Shown here piece after piece: positions 1 through 6,823 of a stretch of 9,538 bases of DNA. Under the pieces are notes generated by a model. The model saw nothing but the letters and a program-made list of their open reading frames with translations. It did not search any database and was not told the origin of the DNA. Positions within the stretch are counted from its first letter, which is position 1. Every line of letters begins with the position of its first letter. The stretch spans positions 1 to 9,538 of the forward strand of contig VERM01000042.1 in assembly GCA_018882645.1 (NCBI GenBank), written 5' to 3'. Made by a program: the position numbers and the translations under genes. This DNA is from Ferruginibacter sp. GTDB taxonomy: Bacteria > Bacteroidota > Bacteroidia > Chitinophagales > Chitinophagaceae.

Positions 1-75
1 AGCACATCCCACCCAAAACAATATCTCCGGGTTTTCTCCGCTTGCCAAAAATTCCGCCATTGTTGGTACATGCAT
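1..75 (-). CDS. CCG-domain (HdrB-like) iron-sulfur protein, N-terminal fragment
   Basis: Only the first 25 codons lie in the window; the gene continues past the left edge. The start is the ATG at 75, because a stop codon (TGA at 81-79) closes the frame just upstream. The peptide begins MHVPTMAEFLASGENPEI and goes on to LFWVGCA. I recognise this opening from the roughly 260-residue (Fe-S)-binding proteins of Bacteroidota with cysteine-rich CCG domains, related to heterodisulfide reductase subunit HdrB. The first cysteine of the CCG domain is the one in VGCA. The start lies 26 bases beyond the stop of the upstream membrane iron-sulfur gene on the same strand, so the two are probably one operon and their products one electron-transfer complex (HdrC-like plus HdrB-like). 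The true substrate is unknown. The family call rests on a short fragment plus context. Confidence 0.72.
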   Translation of the reverse strand, partial: MHVPTMAEFLASGENPEILFWVGCA

Positions 76-101
76 ATTTCAGAATTTTAAATAGTACGAT
101 G

Positions 102-1421
102 TTATTGGTTTTTTAAATCTTCCGTCCATTTGTCTCTGTCATCCGGACTTAATTTCCAGGGGGCAAAATTATTTTCAATGTTGCCAAACATAGCATTCCA
201 TTCCTGCGGAGCATTGCTGTCCTCCATAATGAGGCTTCTGCGCAATTCCAAAATGATATCCAGCGGATTGATGCTTACCGGACATTCCTGCACACATGCG
301 TTGCAGGTAGTACATGCCCGCAGTTCTTCCACACTGATATAATCATTCAGCAATGTTTTTCCGTCATCCGTATAGCTTCCATTCTTTTTGATGTTGGCGC
401 CAACCTCCTGCAGTCTGTCTCTGGTATCCATCATGATTTTTCTCGGACTGAGCAACTTGCCGGTCTGGTTGGCCGGACAGGCACTCGAACACCTTCCGCA
501 TTCCGTACAGCTATAAGCATCCAATAAACTTTTCCAACTCAGGTCCATCACATCTTTAGCGCCAAACTTCATGGGCTGTGCATCTCCGGTAGGTGCTAAC
601 TCAGGCTGCATCATGTATTTCACTTCGTTTTGGACATGCAGCATGTTGTGCATTTTTCCGGAGGGCTGTAATCTCGTATAGTAAGCATTGGGGAAAGCGA
701 GTAGGATATGCAGATGTTTACTGTAGGGCAGATAATTTAAAAAAGCGAAAATACCTATAATGTGTAACCACCAGCAACCGCGCTCAATATAAATAAGCTG
801 AGTCTCTGAAAGATGACTGAATAAAGGAGCAATTTTCCCGGAAATCAAAAAGTCTCCCACATTATGATAATGCTCGCTTTCTTGGATTTGAAGAGCTCTG
901 TCACTCGCATTCATGATTAAAAAAAGCGACATCAGAATGATTTCCGTAATCAATATGTAGTTCGCATCGCTGCGAGGCCATCCATCCAGGTCTTTGCTGA
1001 CAAATCTTTTTAGTTTGATAATATTTCTGCGGACAAGAAATATGATACATACAGCGATTACCCCAATATCCAATATTTCAAAAAAATCAATCAGGAATGT
1101 GTAAAAGCCGCCAAGTGGCTCAAAAAAAAGTCTGTGTGTGCCGAGAATACCATCCAGTAATATTTCCAAAACCTCGACATTGATGATGATGAAACCGGCA
1201 TAAATAATGAAATGCATTATCGCAACAGTAGGATTACGGAACATCTTTTTCTGACCTAATGCGAGAAGAATGACATTTTTCCATCGTAATGATGCCTGGT
1301 CAGATAAATCCTCGTCTCTGCCGAGCAGGATGTTTCTTTTTATTTGTAAAATGTTTGTCCTGAACAACCAAACGGAATAAGCAGCAAGAATTAAAAATGC
1401 AGCTTGTTGGATATATTGCAT
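102..1421 (-). CDS. Membrane-bound HdrC-like protein with two [4Fe-4S] clusters
   Basis: A 439-residue membrane electron-transfer protein. The N-terminal part has about five hydrophobic helices, near residues 3-21, 66-84, 112-131, 154-172 and 214-231. Histidines in or near these helices (H70, H220, H236, H238) could bind b-type haem, as in NarI/HdrE-like subunits; that is inference. The C-terminal part is a ferredoxin-like domain with two complete CxxCxxCxxxCP motifs, at C305/308/311/315 and C370/373/376/380. They are separated by an insert, as in HdrC-type dicluster domains. It should therefore carry electrons between the membrane (quinone or haem) and a cytoplasmic partner, very likely the CCG protein 26 bases downstream. 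Such pairs are common in Bacteroidota, but to my knowledge no reaction has been assigned. No Shine-Dalgarno sequence precedes the ATG. Confidence 0.88.
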   Translation of the reverse strand: MQYIQQAAFLILAAYSVWLFRTNILQIKRNILLGRDEDLSDQASLRWKNVILLALGQKKMFRNPTVAIMHFIIYAGFIIINVEVLEILLDGILGTHRLFFEPLGGFYTFLIDFFEILDIGVIAVCIIFLVRRNIIKLKRFVSKDLDGWPRSDANYILITEIILMSLFLIMNASDRALQIQESEHYHNVGDFLISGKIAPLFSHLSETQLIYIERGCWWLHIIGIFAFLNYLPYSKHLHILLAFPNAYYTRLQPSGKMHNMLHVQNEVKYMMQPELAPTGDAQPMKFGAKDVMDLSWKSLLDAYSCTECGRCSSACPANQTGKLLSPRKIMMDTRDRLQEVGANIKKNGSYTDDGKTLLNDYISVEELRACTTCNACVQECPVSINPLDIILELRRSLIMEDSNAPQEWNAMFGNIENNFAPWKLSPDDRDKWTEDLKNQ

Positions 1422-1512
1422 AATAGTTCAAAAATAATAATGCTAAGGTAAAGTATTTACTATTTACTATTGAATAATTTCCGAACTTTCGGCTTCAAAA
1501 TCCCAATTCATT
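1422..1512. promoter_or_regulatory. Divergent promoter gap with heptamer repeat
   Basis: This 91-bp AT-rich gap separates two divergent genes, so promoters for both should lie here. On the minus strand TATTTTTG (1436-1429) fits the Bacteroidota -7 pattern TAnnTTTG, but no TTG is visible at the usual -33 distance and the implied leader would be almost zero bases. It may therefore be a chance match. A heptamer, TATTTAC, occurs twice in tandem at 1454-1467, followed by TATTG. A small hairpin-like CCGAACTTTCGG lies at 1481-1492. No convincing plus-strand box was found. Confidence 0.3.
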
Positions 1513-1998
1513 ATGATTCTTACTCATGAAACGGCCAGCAGAAAATTAAAACGAATGGCACTGGAGGTGTCAGAGAAAAATTTCGACAAAAATGAACTGG
1601 TGCTTATCGGTATTAGTGATAATGGATTTTTCATTGCTCAAAAAATCGTTCAGTTTCTCAAAGAAACATATTCCGGTAATGTTGAGTTGATCCAGCTGTA
1701 TCTCGACAAGAAAAGACCGGAAAAAATTTCACTGAGTAAGGAATATGATTTCAATGATAAATGTATTCTGCTCATTGATGATGTGGCAAACAGTGGCAAA
1801 ACGATGCTTTATGCACTTAAGCCTCTACTGAATGAGTTCCCTTCGCAAATACAAACAATGGCGCTGGTAGAAAGAACACACAAAAAATTCCCCATCGCCA
1901 TTGATTATGTCGGCTTATCTGTTTCAACAACCCGGCAGGAAAATATTGTCGTTCAGGTAGCGGATGGTGAAATTCAAGGAGCGCTTATTGATCAGTAA
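1513..1998 (+). CDS. PyrR-like phosphoribosyltransferase
   Basis: A 161-residue type I phosphoribosyltransferase, expected to be cytoplasmic. The PRPP-binding loop is clear: CILLIDDVANSGKT at residues 84-97, with the paired acidic residues D89 and D90. Two further stretches resemble PyrR: GISDNGFFIAQKI (33-45) sits where PyrR has a GI-TRG segment, and LVERTHKKFPIAIDYVG (118-134) matches the PyrR stretch after the PRPP loop, followed by the STTR turn (138-141). PyrR proteins act as uracil phosphoribosyltransferases and, in some bacteria, as RNA-binding attenuators of pyrimidine operons. This protein is shorter than typical PyrR (about 180 residues), has DNG instead of the TRG motif, and has no pyrimidine gene nearby. 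The substrate base is therefore uncertain and a regulatory role is doubtful. There is no Shine-Dalgarno sequence, and this ATG is the only sensible start. Confidence 0.82.
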   Translation: MILTHETASRKLKRMALEVSEKNFDKNELVLIGISDNGFFIAQKIVQFLKETYSGNVELIQLYLDKKRPEKISLSKEYDFNDKCILLIDDVANSGKTMLYALKPLLNEFPSQIQTMALVERTHKKFPIAIDYVGLSVSTTRQENIVVQVADGEIQGALIDQ

Positions 1999-2017
1999 TG
2001 AATCCGGGTTTTTATTT

Positions 2018-3061
2018 TTAAAAATGAATCCAGTTCCATTTAAATCCACCATTGGAAAATTCCAGAGAGGGCATCGGAAATTTAAAAGAGTTCAAAATAA
2101 ACAACAGGGTTCTTAGCGCCTTTTTTTTAGTCTTGATTTTTGTCAGGTCAATATCCGGCGACAAATACCATTGGCGGAATCTTTTTATGTCCGGTCTATA
2201 AAAATTAATGTTGCCGTCTTTGTCTTTACCTATATTTTCTGTTCCCCCAAACATCCCTTCGGCACCCATTCCAAAAGAAAGCTGCAGCCAGTTCGGAATG
2301 TTGGAATGGGGAAAAAAACTTTTGAGGTTGGCACTAAGCCAGTACGTTTGTCCGTTATAGTCTTTCAAAAATCTTTCAGCATCGGTTTTGCCGAATAAAG
2401 AATTGCTTCGCTGATTCAATGTATTGTCTGCATATGATTTTCGGTGAAAAGAGGTCTTGATTTGTATTCGCTGTTCATTCCATGCAAACTCCTGTGCCAT
2501 AAAAGTAGCGCTGCCGATAAAGTTGGCTCCGATATCTCCCCAACTCCATCCCCAATCGGTACTGAACCCATCCAATATTTCAAGTGCAGTTTGATATACT
2601 GCACCACTCATACCGCTGATCCATATACGCTTTTTTCTCTCAAGCCCGGTAGTTTTCCATAATTCATTGTTGATATTACTGATCATGTATGAAGTGTAGG
2701 TATGTCCAATCTTATCCATCTGAAGCCACTCGGGGAAATCATTGAATGTTTTGAAATTTCCCATGGGGTAGTTCTTGTACCAGGTTTGATACAATAGTCC
2801 TATGCTCCCCAAATAAAGTCCTGTATTGATGCCGGAGATAATCTTTACTCTTTTGGGATTGTAAGGTATTGTATCCTTTGTCTCTATAATTTTTCTTGCA
2901 AAAACGCTGTCTTCAGAAGCTGTAAAATGAATCTTTATACTGTCAGTCTGTGCGATAGATTTGAAGGTTGATAAAAAAAATAAAAAACATAGCCATGTAA
3001 TCTTTTCTTTGAATAGTATGGTTTGAATTGATATGAGATTATTTTTTATTTTAAAAAGCAT
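2018..3061 (-). CDS. Exported DUF2279-family envelope protein
   Basis: From the preferred start at 3061 this is 347 residues. Residues 21-38 (ITWLCFLFFLSTFKSIAQ) form a signal-peptide-like hydrophobic stretch with probable cleavage after AQ. The mature part carries the conserved core of DUF2279/YfiM-like proteins: DKIGHTYTSY at 116-125, then E161, D164-G165 and the segment WGDIGANFIGS at 174-184. The C-terminus ends in phenylalanine after alternating aromatic residues (FKWNWIHF), which would suit an outer-membrane beta-strand end; that is inference. The function of the family is not known. An in-frame ATG at 3139 would add 26 residues and overlap the divergent mutase gene by 8 bp, and would put the signal peptide unusually far inside, so I reject it. 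The gene converges with the phosphoribosyltransferase gene, 19 bases apart, with no clear terminator between. Confidence 0.78.
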   Translation of the reverse strand: MLFKIKNNLISIQTILFKEKITWLCFLFFLSTFKSIAQTDSIKIHFTASEDSVFARKIIETKDTIPYNPKRVKIISGINTGLYLGSIGLLYQTWYKNYPMGNFKTFNDFPEWLQMDKIGHTYTSYMISNINNELWKTTGLERKKRIWISGMSGAVYQTALEILDGFSTDWGWSWGDIGANFIGSATFMAQEFAWNEQRIQIKTSFHRKSYADNTLNQRSNSLFGKTDAERFLKDYNGQTYWLSANLKSFFPHSNIPNWLQLSFGMGAEGMFGGTENIGKDKDGNINFYRPDIKRFRQWYLSPDIDLTKIKTKKKALRTLLFILNSFKFPMPSLEFSNGGFKWNWIHF

Positions 3062-3106
3062 GAAACAAAAATAACCTGAAAGTGTATTATTCAGCGATGA
3101 ATAAAT

Positions 3107-3114
3107 TAAATTTG
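3107..3114 (+). promoter_or_regulatory. Bacteroidota-type -7 box before the mutase gene
   Basis: TAAATTTG matches the Bacteroidota -7 consensus TAnnTTTG exactly and lies 17 bases before the mutase ATG at 3132, giving a leader of roughly a dozen bases. A -33 TTG is not evident at the expected distance, so this is a moderate candidate. It would drive the mutase, methyltransferase and small membrane protein genes as one transcript. Confidence 0.4.
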
Positions 3115-3131
3115 ACAAAAAATATCCGAAT

Positions 3132-4856
3132 ATGAACAATGAAATTCAAACAAAGGTAGATGAGTGGCTAAACGGCAATTATGATGAAGAAACCAAAGAT
3201 GCTATTCGGAAAATGCAATCTTCCTCTCCGGATGAAATGGCTGATTCTTTTTACAGAAATCTCGAATTCGGTACTGGTGGTCTGCGCGGAATAATGGGTG
3301 TGGGAACCAATCGTATGAATAAGTATACTGTTGGAATGGCTACTCAGGGCTATGCTAATTATTTAAAAACATCATTCAGTGGTGAAATCAGCGTTGTGGT
3401 TGGGCATGATTCAAGAAACAACAGCAGGGCATTTGCCGAAATCACAGCAAATGTGTTTGCTGCCAATGGTATCAAAGTATATCTTTTTGAAAGTCTGCGC
3501 CCTACACCCGAATTGAGTTTTGCGATTCGTTATTTTAAAAGCAAAGGAGGGGTGGTTTGTACGGCAAGCCATAACCCGAAAGAGTATAATGGCTACAAGG
3601 CTTACTGGGATGACGGCGCTCAGCTTGTTCCACCACACGATAAGAATGTAATTGCTGAGGTTGAGAAAATTGCTTCTGTTGATGAGGTGCAATGGAATGG
3701 TGGATCTTCAAATATTACAATTGTAGGCAAAAATATTGATGATGCGTACCTCGATATGGTGAAGGGTCTCAGTATCTACCCGGATGTTTGCGAAAAACAA
3801 CATGACCTTAAAATAGTATATACACCGGTTCACGGCTCAGGGATTATGCTGGTACCTGATGCATTGAAGCGTTATGGATTTACTAATGTTCATATCGTGA
3901 AAGAACAAAGCACGCCGGATGGCAACTTCACAACAGTGAATTATCCTAATCCGGAAGAGACGGAAACCATGAGCATGGGCCTGCGTCTGGCTAAAGAACT
4001 GGATGCGGATATCCTACTCGGTACAGATCCGGATGCTGACAGGGTAGGTATTGGAGTGAAAAATCATCATGGCGACTGGGTACTGATGAATGGGAATCAG
4101 ACTGCGCTTCTTGCATTCAATTATATGATAGAAGCAAGGAGAGTCAAGGGTATTGCTACTCCGAAAGATATGGTCATCAAAACTATCGTTACAACAGATA
4201 TGATTGATGTGATTGCCAAGGAAAATCAAGTCAACTGTTACAGTGTGCTAACGGGATTCAAATGGATTTCTTCTTTGATTAAAGAAAAAGAAGCCAGTGA
4301 AGATTACATCATCGGAGGAGAGGAAAGTTTTGGTTTGATGATCGGAGATAAAATAAGAGATAAGGATGCCGTCAGTGCTGTGGCCATATTGTGTGAAATG
4401 GCGGCTTATGAAAAGAACAAAGGCAGAAGCCTTTTTTCTAAACTGATGGATTTGTACCTGCAATATGGTTTTTATAAAGAAAGCCTCGTAAGTATTACCA
4501 AAAAAGGAATGAACGGTGCTGCCGAAATAAAGGCAATGATGGAACAATACAGAAGCAATCCTCCCAAAATAATAGATGGTGTTCAGGTTAGAGAATTACT
4601 GGATTATGAATTGCAAACAGGAAAGGATATTCAAACCGGGAAAACTTGGAAAATTGATTTGCCCAAAAGTAATGTACTGCAGTTTTTATTGGAAGACGGC
4701 AGTAAGATTTCGGCGAGGCCAAGCGGAACAGAACCTAAAATTAAATTTTATTTCAGTGTGAATACAAAGTTGTCATCCAAAGAGGATTTCGATGAAAAGG
4801 ATCACATGCTGGATGATAAAATCAAACGGATTATTGCAGAGATGGGTTTGGAATAA
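3132..4856 (+). CDS. Phosphoglucomutase/phosphomannomutase, long form
   Basis: A 574-residue alpha-D-phosphohexomutase, interconverting hexose 1- and 6-phosphates (glucose, possibly mannose) in the cytoplasm and so feeding glycogen and cell-envelope sugar synthesis. All four family domains are present. The active-site loop TASHNP is at 144-149 with phosphoserine S146, followed by NGYK (153-156). The metal-binding loop GTDPDADR (297-304) has D299, D301 and D303. The sugar-specificity loop GGEESFG is at 395-401. The C-terminal phosphate-binding loop RPSGTEPK is at 529-536. The N-terminal FGTGGLRG (46-53) is typical of the long PgcA/PGM2-like branch, and the length fits that branch. No catalytic residue is missing. 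Preference for glucose over mannose cannot be settled from sequence. It is first in a likely three-gene operon; the methyltransferase starts 15 bases after its stop. Confidence 0.95.
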   Translation: MNNEIQTKVDEWLNGNYDEETKDAIRKMQSSSPDEMADSFYRNLEFGTGGLRGIMGVGTNRMNKYTVGMATQGYANYLKTSFSGEISVVVGHDSRNNSRAFAEITANVFAANGIKVYLFESLRPTPELSFAIRYFKSKGGVVCTASHNPKEYNGYKAYWDDGAQLVPPHDKNVIAEVEKIASVDEVQWNGGSSNITIVGKNIDDAYLDMVKGLSIYPDVCEKQHDLKIVYTPVHGSGIMLVPDALKRYGFTNVHIVKEQSTPDGNFTTVNYPNPEETETMSMGLRLAKELDADILLGTDPDADRVGIGVKNHHGDWVLMNGNQTALLAFNYMIEARRVKGIATPKDMVIKTIVTTDMIDVIAKENQVNCYSVLTGFKWISSLIKEKEASEDYIIGGEESFGLMIGDKIRDKDAVSAVAILCEMAAYEKNKGRSLFSKLMDLYLQYGFYKESLVSITKKGMNGAAEIKAMMEQYRSNPPKIIDGVQVRELLDYELQTGKDIQTGKTWKIDLPKSNVLQFLLEDGSKISARPSGTEPKIKFYFSVNTKLSSKEDFDEKDHMLDDKIKRIIAEMGLE

Positions 4857-4871
4857 GTAAAGATAAAATTC

Positions 4872-5525
4872 ATGAAGATCGAAAAGGATTCATACAGACA
4901 CAAGGGGCTAAGAAAGATTCTGATAAACAGTTTAAGGGAAAAGGGCATCACAGATGAAGTTGTACTTGAGGCTATGAATGAAGTGCCCAGGCATCGTTTT
5001 TTGGACACTGTTTTTGACAATATAGCTTATGAAGACAGGGCTTTCAATATCGGAAGTGGCCAGACCATCTCTCAGCCTTATACTGTTGCTTACCAGACAC
5101 AGTTGCTTCGTGTAAAACCTAATGACAAGATACTTGAAATTGGAACAGGAAGTGCTTATCAGGCGAGTGTTTTGGCCGAAATGGGCGCTCAAGTGTTTAC
5201 AATAGAAAGGCATAAAAATCTTTTTACAAACAAAGATTTGTATGCGCTCCAAAAATATCCTCAGATTAAGTTTTTTTATGGGGATGGTTTTGAGGGTTTG
5301 CCCACATACGCTCCGTTTGATAAAGTTATCATTACTTGTGCTGCACCATTTATTCCTCCCAAACTGGTTGTTCAAATGAAGCCGGGTGGAATCATGATTT
5401 TGCCGTTAAATGAATATGATTCTCAACGAATGATAAGAGTGACAAAAGAATCAGATGGATCAATTTCGGAAGAGCATTTTGATAAATTCAGTTTCGTACC
5501 GATGTTATCCGGAAAATCTAAATAG
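4872..5525 (+). CDS. pcm: Protein-L-isoaspartate O-methyltransferase
   Basis: A 217-residue cytoplasmic repair enzyme. It transfers a methyl group from S-adenosylmethionine to L-isoaspartyl residues in aged proteins, which starts their conversion back to aspartate. The family hallmark GSGQTISQPYTVA (61-73) holds the active-site serine region (S67). SAM-binding motif I is LEIGTGSAYQASVLA (88-102), with the acidic residue of the following strand in FTIERH (109-114). Motif II is visible as YGDGFEGLP (136-144), motif III as PFDKVIITCAAP (148-159), followed by PGGIMILP (171-178). The C-terminal FVPMLSG (208-214) is also typical. Length is normal for bacterial PCMT. It follows the mutase by 15 bases and precedes a small membrane protein gene by 20, so co-transcription is likely. 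Confidence 0.95.
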   Translation: MKIEKDSYRHKGLRKILINSLREKGITDEVVLEAMNEVPRHRFLDTVFDNIAYEDRAFNIGSGQTISQPYTVAYQTQLLRVKPNDKILEIGTGSAYQASVLAEMGAQVFTIERHKNLFTNKDLYALQKYPQIKFFYGDGFEGLPTYAPFDKVIITCAAPFIPPKLVVQMKPGGIMILPLNEYDSQRMIRVTKESDGSISEEHFDKFSFVPMLSGKSK

Positions 5526-5545
5526 TATCTTTCATCAATTAGTAT

Positions 5546-5842
5546 ATGCGTTTTTTTGCCAAGCTCGTCTTTATCTGTAATCTTTGTTTTGTTTCCGCAT
5601 TGGTTATAAGATATATAGAGTTGAACAAGCGATCAGTGGGCAACGCAAGTGAGGCCATACCTTTTCATTCATTCCAAAGTTCAGTTGTGGTATTGGGCTA
5701 TTCGGCGATATTGATAAATGTTTTTTTTGTGTTGGCTGGATTGTATTTTCTTTTATTCAAAAAGCAATTCATTGTTTCTCCCTGGGTGAGTTTATTTAAC
5801 TTGTTTGTTTTTCCGGTACAGGTATATTATTTTTTCTTTTAG
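5546..5842 (+). CDS. Small three-helix membrane protein of unknown function
   Basis: A 98-residue hydrophobic protein whose family I do not recognise. It shows three probable membrane helices at about residues 5-22, 46-70 and 77-97, with short basic loops (R22, K28, R29; K72, K73) and an aromatic C-terminus (VYYFFF). The first helix could alternatively be an uncleaved signal. I believe it is real because it follows pcm by 20 bases in the same direction, fills the space up to the convergent transporter gene, and its composition is that of a membrane protein rather than random translation. No catalytic or binding motif is visible. It probably shares the mutase-pcm transcript. Confidence 0.62.
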   Translation: MRFFAKLVFICNLCFVSALVIRYIELNKRSVGNASEAIPFHSFQSSVVVLGYSAILINVFFVLAGLYFLLFKKQFIVSPWVSLFNLFVFPVQVYYFFF

Positions 5843-5858
5843 AAATGAAATAGAGTGG

Positions 5859-6668
5859 TTATCCGGCTGCAGGTATATTGACAAAAGGCTCCTCATCTTT
5901 TCCCATTGCAGTACGTTTCATTTTGTTTGCGGTATCATGACCAACATAATTGTCGATTATTTTTTCAATAAAATAAATTAAGGGTGTGAGTACAATGGCC
6001 ATTGTGAATTTATATAGATAGTTCACGAGGCAGATTGCAAGTACTTTTTGCCACGACCAGTTGTTGCCTAGTTTAAAAGCAATGAACAATACGATGAAGC
6101 TGTCAACCAATTGAGATACCAGCGTTGATCCTGTAGCTCTCAACCATATCCATTTTTCTCCTGTCGCTTTTTTTATTTTATGGAAAACGGTCACATCTAT
6201 GATCTGGCTTACCAGAAATGCAATCAGGCTACCCGCTATGATCCACATACCTTGGCCAAAAACACCGGAGAAAGCATGCTGCATATTGTCAATGCCCTTT
6301 TCTTGATTGGATGAAATCCACCATTCGGGAGCAGTTACATGAATGGCTAGATAGAACATCAAAAATGCATATCCGATCAAAGCCACGGCGGTATAGGAAA
6401 TTCTCCTTACTGCTTTTGGGCCATAATATTCATTGACTATATCCGTCATTACAAACTCAAGTGGCCAGAGTAAAACACCACAGGTCAGAGAAAAAGACAG
6501 ATTGGATTCGCCAAATAAGCTGAAATTGAAAGGCGTAAAGCCCAGCGTTTTTTCCAGAGAAAATATTTTTCCGCCAATGCATTCCGCAATCAAAGCATTG
6601 GCGACAAAAAATGCGGATATGAAAATGAACAGTTTGGTAGGTTTGTCTTTTAGAATATTTTTAATCAT
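5859..6668 (-). CDS. yhhQ: YhhQ/VUT-family queuosine precursor transporter
   Basis: A 269-residue inner-membrane protein with about six hydrophobic segments. The family signatures are clear: WPLEFVMTDIVNEYYGPKAV (68-87), SQIIDVTVFHKIKKATG (154-170), and WLRATGSTLVSQLVDS (175-190). In E. coli, YhhQ imports the queuosine precursors preQ0 and preQ1, which are used to modify the wobble base of GUN-anticodon tRNAs. Here the protein is longer than E. coli YhhQ, with an extra periplasmic-type loop (about 112-138) and a charged C-terminal tail (about 246-269). It converges with the small membrane protein gene, 16 bases apart. Its upstream region carries an unusual inverted-repeat structure whose inner arm ends three bases before the start codon. 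No other queuosine gene is in the window, which fits a salvage-only use or a scattered pathway. Confidence 0.9.
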   Translation of the reverse strand: MIKNILKDKPTKLFIFISAFFVANALIAECIGGKIFSLEKTLGFTPFNFSLFGESNLSFSLTCGVLLWPLEFVMTDIVNEYYGPKAVRRISYTAVALIGYAFLMFYLAIHVTAPEWWISSNQEKGIDNMQHAFSGVFGQGMWIIAGSLIAFLVSQIIDVTVFHKIKKATGEKWIWLRATGSTLVSQLVDSFIVLFIAFKLGNNWSWQKVLAICLVNYLYKFTMAIVLTPLIYFIEKIIDNYVGHDTANKMKRTAMGKDEEPFVNIPAAG

Positions 6669-6671
6669 ATT

Positions 6672-6812
6672 TCAGATTTAATCAAATGATTTGGAGAGCA
6701 TCAGATACTTTGTCAGTATGCCTGCTCCTAAATCATGATAGATAAGTGCAGAATGAAAATGTGAAAAATTGCAATTTCGTCTGACCGGTATAAAGTTATT
6801 GATTAAATCTGA
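6672..6812 (-). repeat. 141-bp nested inverted-repeat element before yhhQ
   Basis: TCAGATTTAATCAA (6672-6685) and TTGATTAAATCTGA (6799-6812) are a perfect 14-bp inverted repeat, 113 bases apart. The 51 bases next to the left arm (6686-6736) form a long imperfect hairpin: 7 bp (ATGATTT/AAATCAT), then GG and AGCA blocks paired with TGCTCC around small bulges, an internal loop, and a 5-bp apical stem (ATACT/AGTAT, 6705-6709 with 6715-6719) over a 5-base loop. The remaining loop holds a perfect 12-bp palindrome, AAATTGCAATTT (6766-6777). On the minus strand the second arm lies 4-17 bases before the yhhQ ATG, so pairing would hide its ribosome-binding region. It could be a structured leader RNA, the 3' end of the upstream split-barrel gene's mRNA, or a small mobile element with 14-bp ends. 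The pairing is read directly from sequence; the role is inference. Confidence 0.6.
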
Positions 6813-6823
6813 TTCATGAATGA

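Noticed and set aside
1997..2030. Direct repeat AATGAATCC at 1997-2005 and 2022-2030
   Set aside because: A 9-bp direct repeat in the short convergent gap could mark a past insertion, but nothing mobile lies between the copies and the length is within chance for this base composition.
3062..3139. N-terminal extension of the DUF2279 gene from the ATG at 3139
   Set aside because: It would overlap the divergent mutase start and place 46 residues before the signal-peptide core; the internal ATG at 3061 fits better.
4248..4547. Minus-strand open frame of 99 codons inside the mutase gene
   Set aside because: Antisense shadow of a fully conserved enzyme; no motif and no independent start context.
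4932..5375. 147-codon minus-strand open frame
   Set aside because: It lies wholly inside pcm, whose motifs are complete on the other strand, and its translation shows no recognisable feature.
6669..6823. preQ1-I riboswitch before yhhQ
   Set aside because: The function of yhhQ invites it, but I could not find the conserved hairpin plus A-rich tail of preQ1-I; the structure present is different, so it is reported as an unnamed element.
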